A stretch of DNA of 64,000 bases from an uncultured Crocinitomix sp. (GCA_937136425.1 CAKZON010000054.1:47392-111391); one strand, 5' to 3'. Positions 34,093 through 43,654 are shown, numbered from the stretch's first letter. Translations and numbers: made by a program. Notes: a model not told the origin generated them from the sequence alone.

Positions 34093-35048
34093 TTAAATCT
34101 TTTTTCTATTGTTACGGCACAGTTGCTTAAAATATCGTATGCAACCTCTGCCATTTTATTTATCTTATTATCAAGACATGGGTTAATTTCTACCATTTCA
34201 ACACAACATGTTTTATCCCATGATGCGAATTCGCATACAAAAAAGTCTGCTTCTTCTGGTGTTAACCCATTCTCTACTGGTGTACCTGTTCCTTTTGAAA
34301 CAAGTATCGAGTCCATGCTATCCACATCAAATGAAACATAGACAATGTCGCAAGAGGTCATCCTCTCCTTAATCTCATTACTAACCGCGTTCATTCCTTT
34401 TTCACGAACCTCATCAACCGAATAGTTTTTGATTTGATTACGCGCCATAAACTCATCTTCTGGTTGTTCTGTATCACGTACACTTATAAAAACTAAATCC
34501 TCTGCCAATAATTTGGGAGAATTATGACCAACGTTTTTTAATTCTTCCCACATTTCAACAACCTCAGGTTTAGGATCATTTACTTTAGACTCTAAATTAT
34601 CGCTACCTAAAGCTACAGCAAGTGGCATACCATGCACATTTCCTGATGGTGTGGTATATGGGGTATGTAAGTCAGCATGAGCATCAATCCAAATAACTCC
34701 TAACCGTTTATTGGGATGCGCTTTTTTAATTCCAGCAATCGTTCCTGCAGCACATGAATGATCTCCAGACAATACCAATGGAAAGTTATTTTCTTGATAT
34801 ATAAAGTCTAAAATATCAACCGTATTTTGAAAAACTTCAGCCAAACCATCAATTCTTTTGGCATGAGAATATATGGTAGGAAAGTCCAACATTTCATTTC
34901 GCTCACCAACGAAAAATCGTTCGTATTGACCAAAAAAGTCTTCGTTTCGCTGTCTCGCAACAACCTGTAGTGCACCAATTCCTAGACTTGCTCCTCTAGT
35001 TCCAGCACCCAATTCTGAAGTATTTTCTACTATTTTTATTTCCTGCAT
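34089..35048 (-). CDS. rocF: Arginase
   Basis: Binuclear manganese ureohydrolase that splits arginine into ornithine and urea. Metal ligands appear in GDHSCAAG (His), DAHADLHTP (Asp, His, Asp) and SFDVDSMD (two Asp). The SPSGNVHGMPLA-type segment (here TPSGNVHGMPLA) and C-terminal EINPCLDN favour arginase over agmatinase or formimidoylglutamase. 319 residues. Overlap with argS suggests the two arginine-using enzymes are controlled together. A formimidoylglutamase role linked to hutF is less likely but not excluded. Confidence 0.85.
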   Translation of the reverse strand: MQEIKIVENTSELGAGTRGASLGIGALQVVARQRNEDFFGQYERFFVGERNEMLDFPTIYSHAKRIDGLAEVFQNTVDILDFIYQENNFPLVLSGDHSCAAGTIAGIKKAHPNKRLGVIWIDAHADLHTPYTTPSGNVHGMPLAVALGSDNLESKVNDPKPEVVEMWEELKNVGHNSPKLLAEDLVFISVRDTEQPEDEFMARNQIKNYSVDEVREKGMNAVSNEIKERMTSCDIVYVSFDVDSMDSILVSKGTGTPVENGLTPEEADFFVCEFASWDKTCCVEMVEINPCLDNKINKMAEVAYDILSNCAVTIEKRFK

Positions 35049-35114
35049 CTTGCTAAATTATCCTGCAAATTTAGTTTTTTAAAGGGAATTAAATTGGTCA
35101 TTAGAGGAATAAAT

Positions 35115-35134
35115 CTCTTCAGTTAATTGAAGAG
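35115..35134. repeat. 20-base near-perfect palindrome between arginase and a divergent lipoprotein gene
   Basis: CTCTTCAGTTAATTGAAGAG; only one of ten pairs is not Watson-Crick (G-T). Not followed by a T run, so it is an operator-like site rather than a terminator. Confidence 0.4.
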
Positions 35135-35290
35135 TAAAATCCTGTGTTGTAATGATTTCATAAAAACAAGTACTCCTTAACCTAATATGTACCAACCACT
35201 TAATACAGACAAATTAAAAGATTAATTTACACTCAAAAGGTCTCAGAATGTCTACAGAAATCATAAAATATGGTTTATCGTAGAAAATTA

Positions 35291-35298
35291 TATCTTTG
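35291..35298 (+). promoter_or_regulatory. -7 element before the lipoprotein gene
   Basis: TATCTTTG, 32 bases before the ATG at 35331; matches TAnnTTTG. Confidence 0.45.
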
Positions 35299-35330
35299 TC
35301 GAAGGTATTAACTAAAATATCTTACCGGCC

Positions 35331-36011
35331 ATGAAAAAATTTCTAGTTCTATTTGCCCCCCTGTTATTCATCATGACATCTTGTACGCCAGATAAGGTGC
35401 AAGAAGGTGAAATTGAGTATGCAATCACTTATCCTAATTCAGAAATTTCAGGTTTCATGCAAGCGATATTACCTGAAACAATGACGATTACGTTTAAAGG
35501 AACTAAAATGAAAACCACTATTGCGCGTGGTGAAATTTTTACAACCGAAATAATTTCAGATGAATCAGATCGATCAATTGAAATGCGTTTAGATTTTGGA
35601 GCAAGTTTACTTTTTGCTGATTTGGATGAAAATGAAATACAAGAATTAATTTCCTCTCAACCTGAATATAAAATAAAAGCTTTAGGAGAATCAGACAGTT
35701 TGGCGGGGATGATGTCAACGTCTTATAAGATTGAAGGGGCAAAGGACACAATTACTAGGTCTGATGCTTGGTTTACGGAAGACCTTATTATGGAAGATGC
35801 TTATTGGTTTACACCTTATGCTAAAACCAAAGGAACTCCTGTGATTTATGATGCTGAACGTTATGGCGTTATGATGCATATTGAGGCTGTAAAAATTACA
35901 AAACGGGAAGTTTTGGACACAGAGTTTGATCGTGATCCAGAGCTAGTTGAAGTTACCTTTGAGGATTATGAAAAAGAGGTGCAGGAACTATTCGACGTTT
36001 TAATGGAGTAA
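35331..36011 (+). CDS. Putative lipoprotein, DUF4412-like
   Basis: 226 residues with a lipoprotein signal (LLFIMTSC, Cys18). The mature part (GEIEYAITYP, TITFKGTKMKTTI, AWFTEDLIM) looks like the DUF4412/LolA-like beta fold found in Bacteroidota lipoproteins. Its stop lies 4 bases from the end of the convergent FG-GAP gene. No defined function. Confidence 0.65.
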   Translation: MKKFLVLFAPLLFIMTSCTPDKVQEGEIEYAITYPNSEISGFMQAILPETMTITFKGTKMKTTIARGEIFTTEIISDESDRSIEMRLDFGASLLFADLDENEIQELISSQPEYKIKALGESDSLAGMMSTSYKIEGAKDTITRSDAWFTEDLIMEDAYWFTPYAKTKGTPVIYDAERYGVMMHIEAVKITKREVLDTEFDRDPELVEVTFEDYEKEVQELFDVLME

Positions 36012-36015
36012 GCTA

Positions 36016-38277
36016 TTATTGAATCACCAGTTTTTTCTTAACTGATTGATTTTTATTCACCACATTAATAATATAAGTGCCCTTGGCATATTTACTTACG
36101 TCTAGTAATATTGCATTTTCCTGCGGTTGAATGTTTGCAAGGCGTTCACCAGTTACGCTATAAATAATCACTTCTGTCCCCTTTAATTCTGATGCGGTTA
36201 AAACGCCCAAATTGATTGTAACATTACCTGTTGCTGGATTCGGATAAATTAGAATCTCTTTCTCAACGCTATTACTTTGTAAGCCAATAGTATTTGCAGG
36301 GGCAGATTCGAACAGAACTACACCTCCACGGCGATTTCCTAAAACCATTTCAAAACGATCGTTATTATTAAGGTTTGCAATTGCAGGAGCTGAGTAGGTT
36401 CCAATAGCAATGTTATCCAAATTAGAATCAACTAAATGGAAGGTACCATCTAAGTTACCATCAACATTATCATAATAATAAACATACCCTCGTTTAGAGC
36501 CAATAACAAGTTGATATTCTCCTTCTAAATCCACAAATTGCGGAATTGCATCTCCACGTATAAAATCGTCTCCTGAAACATCTACTCCTCCAAGTTCATT
36601 TGTTATATGCACAAAGTTATAGGTTCCAACTCCAGTGTTTTCTAAGTATTGTAATTTACCCGTTCTGCGCCCAATTACTAAATCCTCATCTCCATCTCTA
36701 TCTAAATCTATCAATACAGGAAATGAATAAGTTCCTTGAAAAATTTGTTCTCCATCACTTTTTTCCAAAGTACTAAACGAAGTAAAAACAGCAGGATTTC
36801 CTGCTCCGCCAGTATTTTCAAAATAATAACAATAACCTACATACTCTCCTATAATCATATCCTCATCTCCGTCTCCATCAAGGTCTCCAAAAGCAGGATA
36901 AAATGCTCTAGATTCTCCCATGCCTAATGTAGAAAGGTTTTGATAATCATCTGTTACAAATTCGAATACGGGGGCATCTGCTGTTCCCATATTTTGATAA
37001 TAGGCTATTTTACATTTCTGCGTTCCAATTGACTCATCATACTGCCCATGGCTGCTCACCAGAAGATCCAACAATCCATCTCCATTATGATCGAAAAATA
37101 CAGGAAGAGATGATGTTCCATTTTCAATCATTTCATTTTGCAAAAAATTCGATTCCTGGTAAATGAATTCGGGCTCTAAATCTTCACCAATATTCATATA
37201 CCGCCAAACGCTGTTTTTATTTTGAGATCCTATTTTAGAATTTGGTGCTGCAATTAAATCACGAATTCCATCATTATTCAAATCAACATGAAAACCTGCA
37301 GGAAATATTGCCAAATCAACTGGCAGAGAATTAGAAGGAAACTCAAGGTCTTGTTCGTCCATTCCTGAATTTGTATTGACAGCTTCGCCAGAATTCAATA
37401 ATAAAACTAGGTTGTCATAAGAAGCATCTCCAATTACCAAATCAAGGACACCTGAATTATCCATATCCAAAGCCAATACAGAAGAACCAATGTGACGTGT
37501 TGCTCTTTCATCTAGATGATCATCAATAACAGGAAACTCTTCAGTTAAATCAATTAATCTGCAAGGATACTCTAATGTATCCCATAATGTAACTTCATTT
37601 GTTGCTGCGTCTTCTCTAAAACGTCCCCAACAAACATTTTTAGTTTCAAAAATCAAAGAATCGCATGTTCCATACGTTTCCATACTCATGCATTTATGAT
37701 ACTCAACCGTTGTTCCTAACACACCAAATGCTAAAACATCTTTATCTCCATCTCCATCCACATCAACAATTGCAGGAATATCAGAGGATCGCATATACAT
37801 ATAACTATCTCCTCCATAAATCTGAGAAATCAATAAGGGTTCTACAAGTTCAAAAGTGTTACCGTCATCCTCTCCGCCAACATTTTTAAACACGCGGCCT
37901 CCACCAATTTCAGATGTAAACAAATCTTTCAAACCATCACAATCATAATCTACCAACAAAGCCCAGTCATGCAAATCTGATGGAAAATCATTTTCATATT
38001 CAGGTGCATAGGTATAATCCGTTTCTCCTGGATCTCCTTTTTGTAAAAAAGTCAACACCTTGTCGCAAGTTCGGTCAAATACAAACAAATCCTCTACTCC
38101 ATCAAAATCGAGATCAATAGAAGAAAACTGGCAATAATCCATACCACCTGCCCAAGGAAAATCTTGCACCTCTCCGTCTTGAATAACCTCAATTAAATTA
38201 TTGCGTTCAAAACCAAACTGCCCAAATGAGCACGTAGACATGATTGTAAAAACAATAAAGACACTTTTTTTAAACAT
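36016..38277 (-). CDS. FG-GAP/VCBS repeat T9SS cargo protein (copy 1)
   Basis: 753 residues: signal peptide (ending CSFGQ), a series of FG-GAP/VCBS beta-propeller repeats with DxDGDGxxD calcium loops (SIDLDFDGVEDLFV, DVDGDGDKDVLAFG, DLDGDGDEDMIIGEYVG, DLDRDGDEDLVIGRRTG), and a C-terminal type A sorting domain (IYPNPATGNVTINLG ... KKKLVIQ). Secreted through T9SS and probably surface-attached. The neighbour at 38310 is a paralogue of the same length, in the same orientation, 32 bases away, so the two form a tandem duplication. Confidence 0.88.
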   Translation of the reverse strand: MFKKSVFIVFTIMSTCSFGQFGFERNNLIEVIQDGEVQDFPWAGGMDYCQFSSIDLDFDGVEDLFVFDRTCDKVLTFLQKGDPGETDYTYAPEYENDFPSDLHDWALLVDYDCDGLKDLFTSEIGGGRVFKNVGGEDDGNTFELVEPLLISQIYGGDSYMYMRSSDIPAIVDVDGDGDKDVLAFGVLGTTVEYHKCMSMETYGTCDSLIFETKNVCWGRFREDAATNEVTLWDTLEYPCRLIDLTEEFPVIDDHLDERATRHIGSSVLALDMDNSGVLDLVIGDASYDNLVLLLNSGEAVNTNSGMDEQDLEFPSNSLPVDLAIFPAGFHVDLNNDGIRDLIAAPNSKIGSQNKNSVWRYMNIGEDLEPEFIYQESNFLQNEMIENGTSSLPVFFDHNGDGLLDLLVSSHGQYDESIGTQKCKIAYYQNMGTADAPVFEFVTDDYQNLSTLGMGESRAFYPAFGDLDGDGDEDMIIGEYVGYCYYFENTGGAGNPAVFTSFSTLEKSDGEQIFQGTYSFPVLIDLDRDGDEDLVIGRRTGKLQYLENTGVGTYNFVHITNELGGVDVSGDDFIRGDAIPQFVDLEGEYQLVIGSKRGYVYYYDNVDGNLDGTFHLVDSNLDNIAIGTYSAPAIANLNNNDRFEMVLGNRRGGVVLFESAPANTIGLQSNSVEKEILIYPNPATGNVTINLGVLTASELKGTEVIIYSVTGERLANIQPQENAILLDVSKYAKGTYIINVVNKNQSVKKKLVIQ

Positions 38278-38309
38278 AAACTTTTAATTTATCCTTGGCC
38301 AGTAAGGAG

Positions 38310-40568
38310 CTATTCTAAAATTAGTTTTTTTGTAATCGTTTTATGGTCATCAATAATATGAATAAGGTAAACACCTTTTGCAAACTGTTCTAAATCAATT
38401 GAAAATTGATTTGATTGCGGACGTAGATTAGTCATTGTTTTTCCAGCAATACTTGAAACAACAATTTTAGTTTGTTTCAACTCACTTGCGCTAATTGCGC
38501 CTAAACTTACAATTACATTACTTGATGCAGGATTAGGATAAATTGCTATTTCATCTTCATTAGCATATTCTGTTAAATTAATATTAGATGTTGGAGCAGA
38601 TTGATAAAGTGCCACACCTCCACGGCGGTTCCCCAAAACTAATTCCAACCTATTGTTTCCATTCAAGTTAGCAACAGCTGGTGCAGAATAAGTTCCAATA
38701 TTAATATCATCTACAATAGAATCTACTAAATGAAACGAGGCGTCCAAATTATCATCAATGTCATCATAGTAATAAACATACCCACGCTTAGAGCCCACAA
38801 GAAGGTGATATTCACCATCAACATCAATAAACTGAGGCACTGCAAATCCTTCTATAAACTCATCACCCGAAACGTTTACTCCTCCAAAATCATCTGTTAC
38901 TTCTTCAAAATTATAGGTTCCAATTCCAGTGTTCTCTAGAAATTGTAGTTTTCCTGAACGGCGTCCAATTACTAAATCAGCATCTCCATCCCGATCAATA
39001 TCCACTAAATGCGGATAACAATAAGTTCCATCATGAACTGGCGCTCCTTCACTATTCAAAAGTAAAATGAATGTATTGAAAATTGCCGGATTTCCTGCTC
39101 CACCTGTATTCTCCATATAATAACAATATCCTAAATATTCTCCTAAAATCATGTCTTCATCTCCATCTCCGTCTAAATCGGCAAAAGCAGGATAAAGTGT
39201 CAAAGTTTCTCCTATTCCCATAGTAGAAATATCTTGATAATCATCTGTCACAAATTCGAACACAGGAGCATCAGCTGTACCTACATTTTCATAATATGCA
39301 ATTTTTGAAATCAAATTTTCTGTATCTGTATTATAACGACCAAAACTACTAACTAAAAGATCTTTTAAACCGTCTCCATTATGATCAAAAAAGACCGGTA
39401 AAGAGGAAGTACCCACCTCAATCATTTCGCTTTGAAGGAATTCATTATCATTATAAATAAAATCTGGCTCCAAATCTGCTCCTTCATTTACATAACTCCA
39501 AACACTCTTAACATTTTCAGAACCTACTTTAGAATTTGGTGAAACAACCATGTCTCGAATTCCGTCATTATTTATATCTAAATGATATGCCGCTGGAAAT
39601 ATTGGCAAATCAACAGATACAGAAGTAGAAGGAAACGCATTATCCTGCGACTCCATTCCAGAATTAGAATTTACCTCTTCACCAGAGTTCATAAGCATGG
39701 TTAAACTATTGTATGAAATATCACCTAAAACTAAGTCCATCACACCAGAGTTATCCATATCTAACGCCAAAACAGTTGAACCTGCATGACGATCTTGTCT
39801 AACGCCAGAGTGTCTAGATGGTCCTTCAGGATCATCAAAATCAATATCACGACATGGTGAAACCAATGTGTCCCACAAAGTGACGACATTAGATGAGATA
39901 TCTTCTTTAAATCTTCCCCAACACTCGCTTTTTCGTTCGTAAACTATTGAATCACAAACGCCATAAAGTTCTTGGCTTAAATTCTTAAAATAATAAACTG
40001 TTGTCCCTGGCACACCAAATGCCAAAATATCCAAATCATCATCTCCATCAATATCCACTATTGCTGGAATATCAGCAGGGCTCAAATATAATGGAGCCTC
40101 TCCGTCCATCACATTTTCTTTTACCAGCGGTTCAATTAAAACAAAATCATTCTCACTAACTCCATCTCCAGTATTCATAAACACTCTACCCGATCCAATG
40201 AAATAGGTGAAAATATCTTTTTTACCATCACAATTGTAATCAACCAATAAGGCCCAATGATGTAGATCTGCAGGAAAATCCTTTTCATACTCAGGCGCAT
40301 ATTCATACTTTGATTCTCCTACCCCACCTTTTTGTAAAAACGTCATTACCTTATCACATGTGCGGTCAAACACAAATAAATCTTCCACGCCATCAAAATC
40401 CAAATCAATAGATGAAAACTGACAGAAATCCATTCCACCCGCCCATGGAAAATCTTGAGTTTCTCCACTTTCAATAACATCTATTAAATCACTTCGCTCA
40501 AATCCAAACTGAGCATAACTGGCCACAGAAAATATGGTTGATACAATAAGGAGGCTTTTTCTAAACAT
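38310..40568 (-). CDS. FG-GAP/VCBS repeat T9SS cargo protein (copy 2)
   Basis: 752 residues, aligning with the downstream copy along its whole length (FGFERSDLIDVIESGETQDF versus FGFERNNLIEVIQDGEVQDF at the N-terminus; DLDGDGDEDMILGEYLGYC shared centrally). Signal peptide, propeller repeats with Asp-rich calcium loops and a C-terminal sorting domain (IYPNPASSNVIVSLG ... TKKLILE). It is the upstream, probably first-transcribed copy. Same inferred export by T9SS; ligand unknown. Confidence 0.88.
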   Translation of the reverse strand: MFRKSLLIVSTIFSVASYAQFGFERSDLIDVIESGETQDFPWAGGMDFCQFSSIDLDFDGVEDLFVFDRTCDKVMTFLQKGGVGESKYEYAPEYEKDFPADLHHWALLVDYNCDGKKDIFTYFIGSGRVFMNTGDGVSENDFVLIEPLVKENVMDGEAPLYLSPADIPAIVDIDGDDDLDILAFGVPGTTVYYFKNLSQELYGVCDSIVYERKSECWGRFKEDISSNVVTLWDTLVSPCRDIDFDDPEGPSRHSGVRQDRHAGSTVLALDMDNSGVMDLVLGDISYNSLTMLMNSGEEVNSNSGMESQDNAFPSTSVSVDLPIFPAAYHLDINNDGIRDMVVSPNSKVGSENVKSVWSYVNEGADLEPDFIYNDNEFLQSEMIEVGTSSLPVFFDHNGDGLKDLLVSSFGRYNTDTENLISKIAYYENVGTADAPVFEFVTDDYQDISTMGIGETLTLYPAFADLDGDGDEDMILGEYLGYCYYMENTGGAGNPAIFNTFILLLNSEGAPVHDGTYCYPHLVDIDRDGDADLVIGRRSGKLQFLENTGIGTYNFEEVTDDFGGVNVSGDEFIEGFAVPQFIDVDGEYHLLVGSKRGYVYYYDDIDDNLDASFHLVDSIVDDINIGTYSAPAVANLNGNNRLELVLGNRRGGVALYQSAPTSNINLTEYANEDEIAIYPNPASSNVIVSLGAISASELKQTKIVVSSIAGKTMTNLRPQSNQFSIDLEQFAKGVYLIHIIDDHKTITKKLILE

Positions 40569-40736
40569 ATTTAATACTTTACTCTTTAAAGATAGTGTAC
40601 TTTTTTATGATTAACGTAGCTTCTAGGCAATTAGTGAGTAAAAAGTTGTTTTTATTGATTAAACTCAACACAGTTATGAACCGATTATCAAATATTTGAC
40701 AAAATATAAGGAAACAATTGTTATTTTTAAGGCTCT

Positions 40737-40744
40737 TAAATTTG
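40737..40744 (+). promoter_or_regulatory. -7 element before the DPP III-like gene
   Basis: TAAATTTG, matching TAnnTTTG, 15 bases before the ATG at 40760; a TTG at 40718-40720 gives a 16-base spacer, shorter than usual. Confidence 0.4.
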
Positions 40745-40759
40745 ATATACCAAATAACT

Positions 40760-42808
40760 ATGAAACATTTTATTATTTCGGGAATTCTATTGGCAGGAAC
40801 TCTTGCAAGTTGCGGAGGAGCTGATGTAGCCGAAGACGTTGAAAACACAGACGAAGTAAAGGACAGTATTACATATACACCTTTACAAACTGACCAAATT
40901 GAAAAGTTTGCGGATTTGCAAATTCTTCAATACGATATTCCTGGATTTTATCAATTATCATTGGATCAAAAAAAATTGGTGTATTATCTATACGAAGCTG
41001 GACTGTCTGGTAGAGATATGATCTGGGATCAAAACTATAGACACAATCTTGAGATTAGAAATGCTTTAGAACATATTGCAGCAAATTATAGTGGTGATAC
41101 TTCTGATGAGAATTGGGAAAAATTTATGACTTATACGAATCGTGTTTGGTTTTCAAATGGAATTCACCACCACTACTCTATGGACAAATTTGTTCCAGAT
41201 TTTAGCCGTGAATACTTTGACGGTTTACTTAGTGAAACTGGTGCCGAACTAAACTCAGAAGTTGTAGACAGAATGTTTGACAACACTGCAGATATGAAAC
41301 GTGTTAGCTTGGATGGATCTAAAGATTTAATTTTAGGTTCTGCTACCAACTTTTATGGCGAAAATGTAACAGAAGAAGATGTTAATAATTTTTACGCTGA
41401 GCGCATGGAAGCTGCCGGAGATCATCCTGTTGAATTCGGTTTAAACTCTCGTTTAGTAAAAGATGAAGACGGAACTGTTAGAGAAGAGATTTGGAAAGCA
41501 GACGGAATGTACAGCGAAGCAATTACTGAAGTTGTTAAATGGTTAAAATTAGCACAAGGTGTTGCTGAAAATGACGAACAAGGCAAGGCTTTAGGATTGT
41601 TAGTTGAATACTATGAAACTGGAGATCTTGAAAAATGGTCTGAATTTAACATTACATGGTCTCAAGCTACAGAAGGTGACATTGATTACATCCAAGGGTT
41701 TGTAGAAGTATATGGTGACCCAGTTGGTATGAGAGGTTCTTACGAATCTATCATTCAAATTACTGATTTTGATGCATCTGAAAGAATGGCTGTTTTAGCG
41801 GAAAACGTACAATACTTTGAAGACAATTCATCTATTATGGATGAGCATAAGAAGGAAAAAGTTGTTGGAGTATCCTATAAAGTAGTAAACGTTGCTGGTG
41901 AAGCAGGAGATGCTACTCCATCTACTCCAATTGGTGTTAACCTGCCAAACTCTAACTGGATTAGAGCTGAGCACGGTTCAAAATCTGTAAGTCTTGGTAA
42001 TATTGTTATGGCTTATAGCAATGCTGGTGGTGAAGGAATTTTGAGAGAATTTGCTCATGACGAAGACGAAATTGAACGTACTATTAAATATGGAGAAATA
42101 GGTTCTAAAATGCATACAGCAATGCACGAAGTTATTGGACATGCTTCAGGTCAAATTAATGAAGGTGTAGGAACTCCTAAAGAGACTTTAAAGAACTATT
42201 CATCAACACTTGAAGAAGCTAGAGCAGATTTAGTTGCACTTTACTTCTTATTAGATGAAAAATTAGTTGAGCTAGGTTTAATTGAAACTACTGATGTTGG
42301 AAGAACAGAGTATGACGATTACATCAGGAACGGAATGATGGTTCAAATGAGAAGATTAGAACCAGGTGCAGATATTGAAGAAGCACATATGCGTAACCGC
42401 CAGCTAGTTGCATCTTGGGCCTTTGAAAGAGGACAAGGTGAAAACGTAATTGAAAGAATTGAACGTGATGGAAAATCTTATTATGAGATTCATGATTATG
42501 ACAAATTACGTGTAATTTTTGGAGAATTATTAAGAGAAATTCAACGCATCAAATCTGAGGGGGATTATGAAGCTGGAAAAAACCTTGTTGAAAATTACGG
42601 TGTTAAAGTTGACACGGAATTACACCAACAAGTATTGGACAGAAGTGAAGCGTTAAACATTGCTCCTTACAATGGGTTTGTAAACCCAATCTTAACGCCA
42701 GTTATGGATGAAGATGGAAACATTACGGACATTTTATTATCACAACCTGAGAGCTTTAAAGCACAAATGTTGTACTATTCTGAAAACTACGGATTTTTGT
42801 CTCACTGA
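40760..42808 (+). CDS. Dipeptidyl-peptidase III (M49) lipoprotein
   Basis: Zinc metallopeptidase that removes dipeptides from the N-terminus of short peptides. The M49 zinc motif HEVIGH (HExxGH) is followed by LEEARADL, the conserved EExRAD motif with the third ligand Glu. 682 residues from ATG at 40760; the frame runs further upstream but only to a TTG within the promoter region. The N-terminus has a lipobox (LLAGTLASC), so the enzyme should be lipidated at a membrane, whereas classical DPP III is cytosolic. Periplasmic or surface peptide scavenging is the likely job. Confidence 0.88.
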   Translation: MKHFIISGILLAGTLASCGGADVAEDVENTDEVKDSITYTPLQTDQIEKFADLQILQYDIPGFYQLSLDQKKLVYYLYEAGLSGRDMIWDQNYRHNLEIRNALEHIAANYSGDTSDENWEKFMTYTNRVWFSNGIHHHYSMDKFVPDFSREYFDGLLSETGAELNSEVVDRMFDNTADMKRVSLDGSKDLILGSATNFYGENVTEEDVNNFYAERMEAAGDHPVEFGLNSRLVKDEDGTVREEIWKADGMYSEAITEVVKWLKLAQGVAENDEQGKALGLLVEYYETGDLEKWSEFNITWSQATEGDIDYIQGFVEVYGDPVGMRGSYESIIQITDFDASERMAVLAENVQYFEDNSSIMDEHKKEKVVGVSYKVVNVAGEAGDATPSTPIGVNLPNSNWIRAEHGSKSVSLGNIVMAYSNAGGEGILREFAHDEDEIERTIKYGEIGSKMHTAMHEVIGHASGQINEGVGTPKETLKNYSSTLEEARADLVALYFLLDEKLVELGLIETTDVGRTEYDDYIRNGMMVQMRRLEPGADIEEAHMRNRQLVASWAFERGQGENVIERIERDGKSYYEIHDYDKLRVIFGELLREIQRIKSEGDYEAGKNLVENYGVKVDTELHQQVLDRSEALNIAPYNGFVNPILTPVMDEDGNITDILLSQPESFKAQMLYYSENYGFLSH

Positions 42809-42928
42809 AGAAAAAGAAAAGTTATCCGTGGAAATTGGGACAATGGAAAAGACTATTACCTAAACGCGGATGCACGCTCTTACAGAGATTCAATATCAAA
42901 CAAATCAAGTGACATTGAATTGCGGTAA
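42809..42928 (+). pseudogene. Remnant of a formylglycine-generating-enzyme-like C-terminus
   Basis: In frame after the DPP III stop, 39 codons read RKRKVIRGNWDNGKDYYLNA then DARSYRDSISNKSSDIELR and a TAA. This mirrors the end of FGE/SUMF1-type domains (RVxRGGSWDN ... R.YRD..... S.DIGFR), a family that includes GldJ/GldK-like proteins. The GGS before Trp and the GF before the last Arg have decayed, and there is no start codon or upstream domain. Best read as a gene scrap. Confidence 0.5.
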
Positions 42929-42957
42929 ATAGTTTATCGCCATCAAAAAATAAAAGG

Positions 42958-42990
42958 AGTGCCATTCACTTAATTGTGGATGGCACTTTT
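42958..42990 (+). terminator. Terminator after the DPP III gene
   Basis: AGTGCCAT (42958-42965) pairs with ATGGCACT (42980-42987) followed by T residues. Confidence 0.75.
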
Positions 42991-43028
42991 CACATAATTT
43001 CTTTTTACTCTTGGAGAAAACAACAATT

Positions 43029-43568
43029 ATGTCCTTTTTTAAAAACCAAGAATACGCGCTAGCTCTCTCTCCAATTGAAGTCAATAATTATTTAAATAAA
43101 ATTACGCGCCAAAAAGGACAAAAGAAAGGCTGGAATTATCATTTACCTTTATTTAAAGGTTACGTTCAACCTAACATATTTCACATTTCTATCAATCATT
43201 ATTTTCAGCCTGTTTCAGTAATTGGAACGATTAAACCTGATAATTTGGAAAAAAGTAAAATTCAATTAAGCGGAAAGTTTGTTTGGCACAATGTTTTGAT
43301 TAACGCTGTACTTTTCATGGGTGTATCTGCCATGTTATTATTCCTTTGCTTTTTATTGATTCAAGAGGATTGGAAGCAAGGGTTATTTGCGAGTGTATGC
43401 TCAATAATTTTGTCCTTTGCTTTATATCGCAGTTTAATTGGTGGTATGCGGAAATATTACCTGAAAGTTTGCGGTGACTTGGTTCGTGCATTAAATGTTG
43501 CGGGCTCCGTTAAAAGCAACCTTAGTGTTTCTGATAAGCGGAGCAGGATTGTTAATTCTAAGAAATAG
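43029..43568 (+). CDS. Two-span membrane hypothetical protein
   Basis: 179 residues from ATG at 43029 (TTG at 43011 is possible). A soluble N-terminal half containing FKGYVQPNIFHISINHYF, two adjacent transmembrane helices (about 94-118 and 122-140), and a short basic C-terminus. No family recognised. The REP-like repeat begins 22 bases after its stop and separates it from convergent mltG. Confidence 0.55.
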   Translation: MSFFKNQEYALALSPIEVNNYLNKITRQKGQKKGWNYHLPLFKGYVQPNIFHISINHYFQPVSVIGTIKPDNLEKSKIQLSGKFVWHNVLINAVLFMGVSAMLLFLCFLLIQEDWKQGLFASVCSIILSFALYRSLIGGMRKYYLKVCGDLVRALNVAGSVKSNLSVSDKRSRIVNSKK

Positions 43569-43589
43569 TGAGTTCCTCTCTATAAAAGC

Positions 43590-43612
43590 AGTGCAGGATT
43601 ACAAATCCTGCG
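43590..43612. repeat. REP-like palindromic repeat, copy 1
   Basis: AGTGCAGGATTACAAATCCTGCG: arms GCAGGATT (43593-43600) and AATCCTGC (43604-43611) around ACA. GGATTACAAATCC-type palindromes are typical of Bacteroidota repeats linked to RAYT (Y1) transposases; no such transposase is in the window. Confidence 0.6.
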
Positions 43613-43654
43613 AAGCTGCCTGAAGGTGCCGGGGAAAATCAATGCAACTAGTTC

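Noticed and set aside
34089..35048. Formimidoylglutamase (HutG) partner of HutF
   Set aside because: The NVHGMPLA and EINPCLDN blocks point to arginase, and the gene is coupled to argS, not to hut genes.
35331..36011. Possible CRISPR, tRNA or transposase signal anywhere in the window
   Set aside because: I looked through the gaps between genes and saw no spaced direct repeats, no tRNA cloverleaf-like sequence and no transposase frame. The two REP-like copies are the only interspersed repeat noted.
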